From Pomacea canaliculata (Eukaryota > Mollusca > Gastropoda > Architaenioglossa > Ampullariidae): a stretch of DNA of 64,000 bases. Made by a program: the position numbers and the translations under genes. The notes below the pieces were generated by a model. The model ran no database searches. It saw nothing but the letters and a program-made list of their open reading frames with translations, and was not told the DNA's origin. Numbering within the stretch: position 1 is the stretch's first letter; every line of letters starts with the position of its first letter. Where the stretch lies: NCBI RefSeq assembly GCF_003073045.1, contig NC_037593.1, positions 11,270,735 through 11,334,734 on the forward strand. Direction: 5' to 3'. Shown one piece after another: positions 48,234-59,310 of the stretch.

Positions 48234-49850
48234 TCAATGGCAACTAATTTTAGGGTATTTGTGAGATAGAACTAGTGTGCATAAGTTACTGCATGGGTGT
48301 TTAGATTCATGCAATTCTTTATAGCCAGTCATAAACTTTTTAACTAAAAGTACTAAAAAGTTTCCTGAAAAAATACTGTTTATTGACTTTCTAAACATCA
48401 CTGAAGGGCTATTTAAAATGGTAGATGGTAACAACTAACCAGGGAAATTTGCAGTTTTCTTGTACTGGAGGTGGGCCTGTATGGCTTGCTGATCTTCCAT
48501 TCTGGTGATTGGTAATGCAGAAATGTCATCAAGCAAGGTATCAGTCAAGAACAGATACTTGGATTAAAAAAGAGTAAAAGCACATTTAGTACTTCAAACT
48601 GAGCTTATGAAAGACAACAGTTAAATTTTTGGAGGGTGGTGGTAAGTATAAGACACTCACTACTAAAATACAAAAAGTAAGCATATGCTGGAAAGAAAAG
48701 TCAAGCTGATTACAAAAAGAAAGCCACCAAAAAATATGCTTGCTATTGTAAAATTTGAGTAATGTTTAGTTAAAGCTACGTGAGCATAATATCTTACTTA
48801 GATGATCTAGTGGTAGCCTCAGCTGACTGCCCAGCTGTCCAAGGTGATGAGTTAGACTGTGGCGGGCACCATATCTGCAATGGTTGGATTCATGTTAAGC
48901 AAAGTAGTGATGGTGAAGGTGTTGGAGGATTTGGCAGAATTTTGGATTTGAAGATTCTTGCTTGAGAATTGTGACAGATATCTTCTTCCTACACAGTTGC
49001 AGATGCAGTGAAGAGAACAAAGGAATGAGAATTGAATAAGTGACAGTTACGCAGTTTGGATGAATTTAGAACGACAGTCAAAACATATTCTGCATGCAAT
49101 TAAAACTAATTTTACATGCAACTTGCATATAAGCATCTAAAAACCTTTTGCAAAATGTGAGACTGGGCTGACAGTTCACATTTTTCTCCTGGTAAAGTTT
49201 CCTCCATCTTCCGAGTATGGTGTAGGTGTAGTATTATCATCTGTAGTGAGAAAATGAGGTAAACTTGATGGGTACAAATGGCATATGTTTGTGCACCCTT
49301 GTGAATACTTGTTTAAAGAACTTTCAGCTCGACTTCAGTTGTTACCGGTAAGGCACTATACAAGTAAATAAATAAGTAAACATAATGTGACTGACTGCCA
49401 GTTGCTTCAGATTTCCCTATGCCATTCAATTGGAGTTGAAATAACTGTACATAAAATATGATAGTTGTAAATTAATTGCAAGCAAAGGTTGCCATACCTC
49501 TTGTTCTTTTTACTTGATTGGGTCTGAACAAAGAAGTCTTTTGCATCAGTCTCCATCCAGGCTTGCTGTGAACTGGGCATCCTTAGCATGTTGTCTTACA
49601 ATGACATAAGAAGATGATCTTAATATTCCTGTGATCCTGGAGTCTAAAGGATACTGGAGAAAACTATGTAAAGTTATACTAAACTGATAGATAATATACG
49701 CTTCTGTGTCTTTAAAGAAAATACTGTAAACCACATCAATTTCATCTCCAAATGAAATACAATTTATCTCTAGAATTGAGCTTACACTGACTGTGTTGAT
49801 ATTGTAATTGCTACTATCAATTGCTTGATGAGTGTCATCATCATTGAAAA
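48234..49850 (-). CDS. Putative multi-exon gene of unknown function (copy 1)
   Basis: Minus-strand exon-like pieces are bounded by splice-like sites. One open stretch runs from about 49850 to 49600, containing ISFGDEIDVVYSIFFKDTEA and ending SSSYVI|GTAAGA. A second exon at 49565-49498 (QAWMETDAKDFFVQTQSSKK) begins in matching phase. A third exon-like piece lies near 49240-49150. A region at 48980-48805 (EEDICHNSQARIFKSKILPN) is interrupted by one TGA. Exon 48557-48440 (DDISALPITRMEDQQAIQAH) ends in phase 1 and joins in phase to the terminal exon 48364-48234 (VKKFMTGYKELHESKHPC, stop TGA). I do not recognise the protein. It may be a functional gene or a duplicated decaying one; the complete exon chain is not resolved. 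Confidence 0.35.
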
Positions 49851-50547
49851 CATTTTATTTTGATTCAATATACCCTACACTATTTTCTGGTGAAAAATGA
49901 ATTAAGCTGATGCACACACACTCGAGTCCACCTAGATGCACGGACATTTGCAAGTTCCTTTCTTCACAAAAAAAGTTTGTCTCTTTTGTAGGCCTGTGCA
50001 CAGTACACATTTAATAATATTAACTAAACTTATAATAAAACAATTAATATAAAAATATCAATCGATCATTACTATTATCTAAGATATCTAATTGTTTTTT
50101 TTTCTTGGTTGAATATCAAACATAAAAATAATAAAGTTTATATTCCATCACAACACTGCTTTCACTGATGACTAATAGGATGGTACTCTTAACTACAGTC
50201 ACTGGGTATTGTTGTTCTACAGTACCAACAGTCACTTGGGACTAATGTTCCAGAATCCAAATATATATCTGATATATATATAACACTCATACAAATCAAA
50301 CAAACAAAACACCACTGAAGCCTCTACTGAGTGACAGACGTTTTACACTAAATGGCACTCAAAATCTGAAATACAAAAACCTGAGATGCACATAAATACA
50401 AATACCGCACGTTTCCAGGAAGACGCAGCCCCCACGCCCCTACACAGTGTCCCTCCGTTGCTGTGTCTCCTTGGGAAGTGAAGGGCTGGCCTTCAATAGC
50501 TATTTAAAAGGTCTTCCCTCTTTCTTTCCCATTCTCTAAAAAAATAC

Positions 50548-50800
50548 CTGCTAGTCATGCGACAGGTGTGGCTCGGCCACCCTCGCTGTGCTGGCTGTTT
50601 AGCCTCATGTCAGCCTCTGTGACAGTCTGTAGAGTTGATTTGTAGCAGCGGCCATCATTTCTTTTACACAGGCAACAACTTTCCTTCGTTCTGCCCAGTA
50701 GGAAGACATCCTGACCTGTATCGCATTATTTAACCAAAATATGGACATTAATCTACTTGTAATATAAATAAAAGTACCATATGATTTTAAATCTTCAACT
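50548..50800 (-). other. Exon-like block with short ATG-led frame (copy 1 of 3)
   Basis: On the minus strand an ATG at 50709 opens a 34-codon frame (MSSYWAERRKVVACVKEMMA...) ending in TGA. A good donor, CAG|GTATTT, follows at 50548/50547. It could be the first, mostly untranslated exon of the gene-like unit at 48234-49850. Copies lie near 58000-58200 and 61640-61840; the middle copy has a stop in the short frame. Function unknown. Confidence 0.3.
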
Positions 50801-52684
50801 TTTCAGTACCTGTTGTCGGTAAACACACCAGTTCCACTGTTTGAAGATGGCGCAAAAAGCACTGGGTCGAGTTATCTCCCCTAGCTGACCTCAAGGGTCA
50901 CGCCATTTTGTTTTCTTAGGTGAACAGCCTTGCATTTACTTTTCTTTAAGTTTGTGTATCATACTGAAAATGTATTTCTTCATTCTTTATACTGATCACT
51001 AATTTTGGTTGAAGTTTGTATTTCCACGTAACCTCCGGTGTAATCTTAGATAAAAGTCTAGTTTCGTAACTTCGGTGAAAAGCAAGTTTTCCCTCGTACT
51101 AAAGCTGCAGCGCAAACTGCTTACCATCCTTACCGAAAAAAAAGTAAATAAAATACAGTTCAATAGTGTAACGCGTGTTGAAATAGGTTATTATTGAGCC
51201 ATTCACATCGCCATTTTCATCCTCCACCATTTTTATGTAAGAAAATAGACGGCTGATATTGGTTTTGAACTGGTTTCCGATAACTCAATCAACTCACTGA
51301 ATCTTATTGACAGTCAGTTTGTTATAAATAATGTGCCTTAACATGGACACACTCTGAATGCTGACAATACACACTAGCAAACACTGGGTCCCACACATGT
51401 TCTTTCACACAACAATAAAATCATGTTTTCTATTATCAGGAGCTTTGCTAAAATGATTTGAAGCAGTTTCTTTTAATTATACTTGTGGACCACAGCAATC
51501 ATATATAGTTTTATTAAGATAAACTAGAGGAGAAAATTTATGAATCACTAACTTACCCAGCAGTTTGTTTTGAAAAAGCAACTATTTTAAATGGAAACAT
51601 AAGAAAAGAAGCAACAATAAAAAACACGTGATGAAGAATCAGGTCACTATACTCCAGTTAAAGCTATAAGCAAGAAGCTTCTAAATCATTTTGATATCTT
51701 CGTGCTTTGTTATTACAGTAAATTAAAAATGAAAACATAAATAGTTGAAACGCTATGCAGACTTTTAACTGAACACTGATTATTTTTGTTGCATGGTTTA
51801 GAAATATTTATCCTTTCATTTTTTTTTTTATATGCACTAGTCAATACCGACCGGAGTACAAATTTTCAATGTAGCAAACATTGAGAGCAATTATGTGATA
51901 TTATTTTAGATCTGTAAGGGAAATTAAATTTGTAAATAACTTATTATGTTAAATCATTATTAATACTGTATCTGATAGTGTAAAGAAGAGTTTATCATGG
52001 CTGGGAAAGGACACAGATCTGTCTTTTAGAGAAAAAAATAAGGCGAACATTGAGGAACAGATAAATCACACTCCCTTTCAGATCACATGCACCAAGTAGA
52101 AAACAAGTTACTGCTCGTTTGTTGTCCCCAAAGAAGTCGAATCAACTTAGAGTTAATTTTTTCGCAGGCAGTAACTGGTCGACATTTTTGCAGTAGACAC
52201 ACTCGAAAATCTTAACTGCCTCCCTGCAGATTTCGTATGAGAATCTGACAGAATGCAAGAGAATGACCAGGCAAGACTACAGACTTCTGGGAAATACTGG
52301 GATACTTTGCAAGGGTCAGTTTGTGTCCTATGGTTATTTTCCTTCAATAGTTACCTACAAATAAAAGTACATGACAATGTAATTAGCAGTTACTTCACCT
52401 ATATGCAAAATGAAAACAGTTAACAGTAGACCTGATATCCTATATTTATATATTAAATCAGAGTAACAAATAAAGCTAAAGAGACATGACAGAAGTAACT
52501 CCGGGTAGTTCCTGTTAAACCTTTATTATGATAATTTATTGCACAGCAATCACAGTTTAAAAAGCAGTTATTTTACAAAAGTAACGGGAATGAAGTCACA
52601 AACATTTTATTTCAATTCCAAACAACAGACTATATATTTTCATCAATCCCGTTGAGCCCAAAGAACTTTTCTTTCTTCTTTGTC

Positions 52685-52912
52685 ATGCTTCAGTGCAGTA
52701 CTGAAAGGATTCTTCTCCATCGTTACGGCTCACTTCATGACTTCCACGATTTCAAAACTGGTTCCCTTGATCCCCTGGAGCTTAGTGAAAAGAAAAAGTC
52801 AGATCAGGTACACAGGAATGTTCATGTACAGCGATGTTCTACGCCAGGAGCTGCCTGGTGGTGAGGGTAGTGTCAGCAGGTGCATTGTCAGGGTGAACCA
52901 CCCATAAGAATA
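52685..52912 (-). mobile_element. Mariner transposase relic, downstream of gene 7
   Basis: Minus-strand frames read VVHPDNAPADTTLTTRQLLA, then HEHSCVPDL and F-residues of the SPDLAP region, then a degraded C-terminus. It has the same placement relative to the pyruvyltransferase stop (about 235 bases) as the relic beyond gene 6, and is closely matched by 63763-63990. Confidence 0.7.
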
Positions 52913-53146
52913 CTTTCAACAGGAAATAGAAGCACGACAAAGAAAGACGGACAAGTGCATTAGACTTTAAGTAGTATGACTTTAAAGAGGACTATAGAGC
53001 TTGCAATTAAATAAATTGTCTCCGACACAAGTTCGATTACTTTTTAGACTCGCCTCATTTAGTAAGATATTCGGAGATAACGTTTTCAGTGGCTGATGTG
53101 ATTAAATTACAAAGTCCAAAAAGGGACAAGAAAATTGACGGTTATG

Positions 53147-54465
53147 TTAATACTTTGCTTCCCAATAAGTCATGATTGGAGGGAGGGAACTCTCGTATCT
53201 CTGTAAAAGCTCTTGCGCCTTCTCCAGAGCCTCCTCTCCTGTGGTGACCAGCACCGTGTTGGATAACCCCGCCGTCCACGTGCGTCGGAAGGAGGAGAGT
53301 TTGAAGTAGGGAGGGTTGTCGATGAGCACGTGAGGGATTCCCAGCAGCACGGACAGGATGTGGCCGTGTAGTCGGTCAGTGATCACCACGCGCCCACGCT
53401 GCAAGAACGACAACCCGTTGAAGGCTATCAAAAAGGCGGTCTCCATGGGTGACTTGCCGGTGTTCGTCGTCCATTTCCACCAGTCTTCTACTTGCACGCT
53501 GAGGCTGGCGGGGATCTCCGGTATCTTATAATGAGAAGACTCACCATCTGTTCTCCTAATCCACACGATGTCGTGTGTAGGCGGCATTGTGCGCGGGACA
53601 CGGCCCAGGCCAAAGGCCATGTCGGGCATCAGCATGAGTTTCGTCCCTGGAAAATGTTTCTGCGCCAGACCCAGCGACTGTCGGTCCCGCAAGAAGATGG
53701 TCAGGTTCTCTCTGTGAGAGTAGAGCTCCCTACACATGTTCAGATGCTTCTCGTGATCCTTGCGAATCCATATGCTCTGAGAGAGCAACACGCAGTGGAA
53801 GTCCGGGAAAAGATTGAGGATTTTTTTCCGCAAGATGTCCGACTGCGGGTACCCCATAAGGTTGCCACCTCCGTGGAGGAGGATCATGAGGGAGGATGGG
53901 GTGAAGTTCCTGCTAATTTCGCGTGCTTCCTTAAGCTTAGCATCACTACACATAAAGATGGAGCAGTAGAACACCACTGTGACGTTGAGTCTCTGCAGCA
54001 GCGCCACCTCTCCCGCGGTGATGGCGGAATCCCCCTTGTTCTCTGACGTAGAAAGTTCCAGTAGCATGACGTGACGTCGTCCCCCTAATAATGATGTCAT
54101 CACCTGCATGTGCAACCGCTGTATCTCCCAGATGACATCCTCGTTGGTGGTGAGATGAGGCGCCAGGCGGTCCGTGTCGAAGGGATGCTGGGTGTAGTCC
54201 AGAGACAGGAACTCGGCCCACTGTGACAAGAGTGTGGCGTTGTGTGGTGGACCCGGCCAGTTGAGACCAAAGGGAGCTGACTGTGTCTCAGGTGTCAGCG
54301 GAAGTGACTGCTGGTCGTCGTCTGCCCCCAGGTAACCCAAGGTAAGGTGCAGTGGTCGCAATGTGTTTATAGATGTGAGAGACAAGCATAATGCCGCACT
54401 GATGAGGGCTGCAGCCAACACCTGACATCTTCCATTACTCGCGGTCAGTTTTCGGTACACGTGAT
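53147..54465 (-). CDS. Gene 7, exon 2: membrane-anchored pyruvyltransferase half
   Basis: Minus strand. The acceptor TGTTTCACAG precedes 54465; the split codon G|AT gives Asp, and the fusion is 766 residues. The frame opens at a GTG (54460), with no ATG ahead of the anchor helix (VLAAALISAALCLSL). It is close to gene 6 throughout, but carries AQKHFPGTK like genes 1 and 3-5, and a two-codon shorter stalk. ENKGDSAI, HGGGNLMGY, RDRQSLG, MPDMAFG and DRLHGH are all present. The C-terminus YESSLPPIMTYWEAKY matches the gene 6 type rather than the KKYNNYLP end of genes 1-5. Confidence 0.85.
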
Positions 54466-55492
54466 CTGTGAAACAGAGTGCATCTACAGTGATGAGGATG
54501 TTTATTGGACATACGTCTTTTAACTAAGCACCTAAGTCACTGTCACTGTGACAGAAAGTTTTCTTTTTGATTTAAATGATCTCTTTTAACATTTGTACTA
54601 TGACAAGCACGTACGGTCATCAACAGGCACTCCAAAGCTGGTCCGGAACTAGCAAATTAAACTTTCCTGACAAACTAAATCCCAATTTTTGAGTAGATGA
54701 GTAAGTGATGTTACTGAGTAACATACTCCTAATTTCCAAAGAAAAGATTACGAATGCCTTTTTCGGTCAAGGACCAGAATCCTACCACTAAAAAAAAATA
54801 AATCAATAAATAAAATAAAAACGAAGCAAAAAAATCCTGAAACAAAAGTTACATATGCCAAAAGTCAAATATATTCACCAAAGCAAAATAATGTTCCTCA
54901 AGCAAGTAGAAAACGATAAACATATCAGTTCATTTTGACTTAAAGCGGAAATGACTAACAGAAAAAAACAACATACTAATTTCAACAATTAGTTTTCCTT
55001 TTACGACTTCAGTTACTGTCTGATGTTTAATGAAGTTTCATTTACTTTATGTATAAAATATTAAATTTGCTGGTTCTCGAAACATTTATGCGCGGTCCTG
55101 CTAAATTAGTTATAGCAACCGCCACATTTATTGCACATGAGAAAGAATTGCTTAAAGTGTCCCTCAGATATATTAACAGTAAAACGATGTGTACTCAGGG
55201 CCTCCGCCAGGCTGTGCTGCGCCCTAGGTGAGAGACAAATAGTGCACCCCACCATAGGCCCTGTCTGAACTTCGACCCCTAGTATATAAATACAAATTGT
55301 TAGCCACTGTCTGTGGTTAGTTGACTTGTCCAGACTAAGTATGCTAATAGGTTGGGCACATGTGCTTCCTAAATACAATCCCTGTCAGTTAATTTTTTTT
55401 CTTTTTTACTTTTTCGTGTCGATGAGCTTTTATAATCAAATGAGTTTATTTCTTTATCAATGGAAGTAACGGTGTATGTACATATCTGTTAC
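54466..55492 (-). other. Gene 7 intron
   Basis: 1027-base phase-1 intron, GTAACAGA ... TTTCACAG. It contains an A-rich tract near 54789-54836 and a 68-base hAT-type miniature element (55196-55263) absent from gene 6. Confidence 0.75.
55196..55263. mobile_element. Small hAT-type miniature element
   Basis: A 68-base insert with perfect 8-base terminal inverted repeats CAGGGCCT / AGGCCCTG. The flanking octamers tgtgtact (55188-55195) and tctgaact (55264-55271) match at 6 of 8 positions, a plausible aged 8-base duplication. The orthologous position in the gene 6 intron (near 45590) lacks it, supporting insertion after the gene 6/7 duplication. Confidence 0.6.
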
Positions 55493-56474
55493 CTTTGATA
55501 TTAGCACCAACAGGGCAGCATCGCCAGCTCTCTGCTTTGACTGCAGCTTTCCCTCTGACGTACACAGCGAGACCCACACTCGCCACCGCCAGGCCCGCAG
55601 CGTTGACGCCTGATGCACTGCGTGACCCGCTGACGTACAGCAGAGTCACCACTAACATGCGCTTGATGACGTTGGCCATGGCGTGACTGACCACGTCCAG
55701 CGCGTGCAGGATGACGCTCGTGCTGATCAGCGAGTACGTCACATGAAACGCCCCCGACAGCAGCAGTGACGTCACAGCCAGATCGGTGCCAGGTGACAGC
55801 ACGCGACGGATGGCCAGGGTAGATAATGACGCCACGATGACGCACGACGCTCCGGCCGTCATGCCCATGAGATTCCACCCCATCCACCTCAGGCTAACGT
55901 TTAGCTTACCAGAGTGCAGTCCCTTGATAGCCACGTTGCGGACAGCCAGTAGTACGTTAGATGCCATGGCCAGCATCACGCCAGAGGTCAGCGCCTTTTG
56001 CACAAGCGTGACGTCATCAGAGACGAACACCAGCGCACCGCCAACCACCAGCGGGAGGCTGACGCACACGTGACAGTTGAGACCCTCACGTAACCACATC
56101 CACTGCACTATCGCGGACACCATGGGTTCCGTCAGCTTGATGGCCAACGTGGAGGCCGCTTCCATTCTGGCCAGACTCCAGTTGGTCAGAAACGTCGACA
56201 GCACGTGCATCGTCATAGCAACGTAATAACAAGCCTTGTCATCTTTTGTCGTCGTTTTCGTTACCTGAGCATCGTCCACGATGACCGACTTGTCCTGCGA
56301 CACTTTGGTGACGAGACAGCAACACAGTAACTGCACCAACGACAGGACTGCAGCCGCACGCACGGGAGTGAGGACAAGAGTCAGCGCACTGACCTCCGTG
56401 AGGAAGACCTTGGCAGTGTGGTGACAGGCGTACGACGACACTGTCCAGGCGATGAAAGCGTTCAGAAGATTCAT
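55493..56474 (-). CDS. Gene 7, exon 1: TPT/DMT-type transporter half
   Basis: 327-codon transporter starting MNLLNAFIAWTVSSYACHH, with ATG at 56474 and an acceptor-like TTTCTTCAG ending at 56479. It is about 95% identical to gene 6 by eye, with changes in the loop after TM2 (DDAQVTKTTTK) and near TM7 (GASCVIVASLSTLAIRRVL). RNVAIKG and NVIKRM are intact. The donor ATCAAAG|GTAACAG (55493/55492) is phase 1. Read-through would end at 55446. The exon sequence is more similar to gene 6 than the intron is. Confidence 0.85.
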
Positions 56475-56812
56475 GATGCTGAAGAAATAAGACCAGTCCT
56501 CAAAGAAAAGTTTGATGACGCTTTCACTAAAGTCCTGTAAGTTAAGAAAACGAGAAAATCACAGTTGATGAATATTGTTGGAAACACGCACGCACTCTCG
56601 CAAACACTCTTTTACACACTTTCTATTCACTATGTGCAACAATCAAAAATATCTACGAAAAGAATACATTCATAGAAAATTGTTAAGTGCAATTTCATAT
56701 TTTTGTTTAGGTCTTTTAATGTTACAGAACCGTACACAAATAACCACCAGTTTGACCACAGCTATCTACAGAGTGTTAGACTTGAGAGCTGACTTCACTG
56801 ACTATGCTCTTG

Positions 56813-57436
56813 GCAAATGCTGAATAGACAAATCAAAACTAGTCTTCCTTTCACTTCCCTTCAAGCTTCAAATAATGTAGGCGTAAAACGTGGAGATAAA
56901 ATGGTTGACAAAGGACAATAGCACTGCAGGCAGAACTAAGAAAGGTCGTGGGGAGAACGCACACAAGAACCAGACTAAGAAAACGACTAATACAGTTCAA
57001 GAATAATCAAACTATAAATAACAGACGTTCTGTACTTTTACCTAGTCATTAGATTCAAATAGTTTATCGGAAACCGCTGTCTGCATCAGGAGATCAGGTA
57101 AGTGTTCCGTTGTTCCGTTATTCGATCTTTTGCAGTCGTTTATCTTTCTTTTTCGAAGAAATCTACTTTTGCTAGTAATAAAAGTATCTGGGCTATGAAC
57201 TCACCCGAATATTAGACAGCGATACGCAGTCGTGTAGAACGCTTAAACTCTGGGGCTGAATTCTGTGAACACCATAGCAGACGTCGCAATGATTCTGTTG
57301 TCCGCCATTACAACGATAAATGACGTCAAAGATTGGCGGAACTGTGATGACGTATTTTTTCCTGGAGTGACCTCGCGTGCTTCTTGTTCCTTGTTGTCGC
57401 TGTATAATTCTTGGTTTCGTATGATATTTAAGGCTG
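56813..57436 (-). promoter_or_regulatory. Promoter-like block upstream of gene 7 (copy 2 of 3)
   Basis: Closest copy to gene 7. The CRE TGACGTCA is kept at 57321-57328, and the leader-exon-like donor CTAG|GTAAA and the inverted CCAAT-like word are also conserved. It is joined abruptly at its far end to sequence that in copy 1 lies 2.1 kb away. Confidence 0.4.
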
Positions 57437-58203
57437 AATAATAATAATAACTATTAGTATAAAAATATAAATCAATCATTACTATTATCTAAGATATCTA
57501 ATTGTTCCTTTTCTTGGTTGAATATCAAACATAAAAATAATAAAGTTTATATTCCATCACAACACTGCTTTCACTGATGACTAATCGGATGGTACTCTTA
57601 ACTACAGTCACTGGGTATTGTTGTTCCACTGTACCAACAGTCACTTGGGACTAATGTTCCAAAATCCAAATATAAATCTGATATATCTGATATATATGTA
57701 TATATATAAACACTCATACAAATCAAAAAACAAAACACCACTGACGCCTCTACTGAGTGACTGACATTTTACTCTAAATGGCACTCAAAATCGGACATAC
57801 AAAAACCTGAGATGCACATAAATACAAATACTGCACGTCTCCAGGAAGACGCAGCCCCCACGCCCCTACACAGTGTCCCTCCGTTGCCGTGTCTCCTTGG
57901 AGGTGAAGGGCTGGCCTTCAATAGCTATTTAAAAGGTCTTCCCCCTTTCTTTCCCATTCTCTAAAAAAATACCTGCTAGTCATGCGACAGGTGTGGCTCG
58001 GCCACCCTGTCTGTGCTGGCTGTTTAGCCTCATGTCAGCCTCTGTGACAGTCTGTAGAGTTGATTTGTAGCAGCGGCCATCATTTCTTTTACTCAGGCAA
58101 CAACTTTCCTTCGTTCTGCCCAGTAGGAAGACATCCTGACCTGTATCGCATTATTTAACCGAAATATGGACATTAATCTACTTGTAATATGTATAAAAAT
58201 ACC

Positions 58204-58835
58204 AAATGCTGAATAGACAAATCAGAACTAGTCGTCCTTTCACTTCCCTTCAAGCTTCAAACAATGTAGGCGTAAAACGTGGAGATAAAATGGTTGACAA
58301 AGCACAATAGCATTGCAGGCAGAACTAAGAAAGGTCGTGGGGAGAACGCACACAAGAACCAGACTAAAAATTCGACTAATACAGTTCAAGAATAATCAAA
58401 CTATAAATAACAGACGTTCTGTACATTTACCTAGTCATTAGATTCAAATAGTTTATCGGAAACCGCTGTCTGCATCAGGAGATCAGGTAAGTGTTCCGTT
58501 GTTCCGTTATACGATCTTCTGCAGTCGTTTATCTTTCTTTTTCGAAGAAATCTACTTTTGCTAGTAATAAAAGTATCTGGGCTGTAAACTCACCCGAATA
58601 TTAGGAGCGATACACAGTCGTGTAGAACGCTTAAACTCTTGCGCGGAATTCTGTGAACACCATAGCAGACGTCGCAAAGATTCTGCCGTCCGCCATTACA
58701 ACGATAAATGACGTCAAAGATTGGCGGAAACTGTGATGACGTATTTTTTCCTGGAGTGACCTCACGTGCTTCTTGTTCCTTGTTGTCGCTGTATAATTCT
58801 TGGTTTCGTATGATATTTAAGGCTTAATGATGATT
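58204..58835 (-). promoter_or_regulatory. Promoter-like block (copy 3 of 3)
   Basis: A third copy with CRE at 58709-58716, about 1.4 kb further from gene 7 than copy 2. It could act as an alternative start for gene 7 or be inert. Confidence 0.35.
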
Positions 58836-59310
58836 GATGATTGATGATTGATGATTGATGATGATGATGATGATGATGATCCTAATAATAATAAATGCAA
58901 AGTTTGTACTGACACTCCCAAGGAGCATGCTCGTAGCGCTTAAGAACTAGAACGAGCCATGAACAGCACACGAGGGACAGGAAAACAAATAGCATAGGAA
59001 CTATTAAAGAACTATAAAACAATAAACAATCGATTAACCAATCCATTCTGCTCCTAGCATCACTTTACTCTCCATACACATACACAGAATTAGTTACTTT
59101 CTTGTTTACATTCAGAAAAAGCAAAAGGCATTTTAAGAAGACTCAAACTGCTCCAAAACATGTTCATATTATTACAAATTAGCGCAACATACAGTCTTTC
59201 TTTCTAAAAATTGCCTTTCTAACTGTCACAATATGGTAATCGTGAATGCCTGAAAACGATGTGAAACAACAATCTAAAAGGTAATAAATATCCTTCAGAA
59301 ATGTATCACT

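Larger units (their letters stand above)
46936..53146. other. Spacer between genes 6 and 7 (duplicated unit, copy 1)
   Basis: From about 46940 to 52912 this is copied, with high identity and small indels, at 56479-63990. Parts listed separately: a promoter-like block (47267-47900), a gene-like exon series (48234-49850), an exon-like block (50548-50800) and a mariner relic (52685-52912). The LINE-tail-like 'aaggcactatacaagtaaat' lies near 49350. The remainder, about 50800-52680, is AT-rich with no gene that I recognise. Confidence 0.6.

Noticed and set aside
52153-52347. Minus-strand frame near 52153-52347 and a plus-strand coil-like reading of the same place (copied near 63230-63420)
   Set aside because: The two copies differ by indels that break both readings, and no domain is recognisable.
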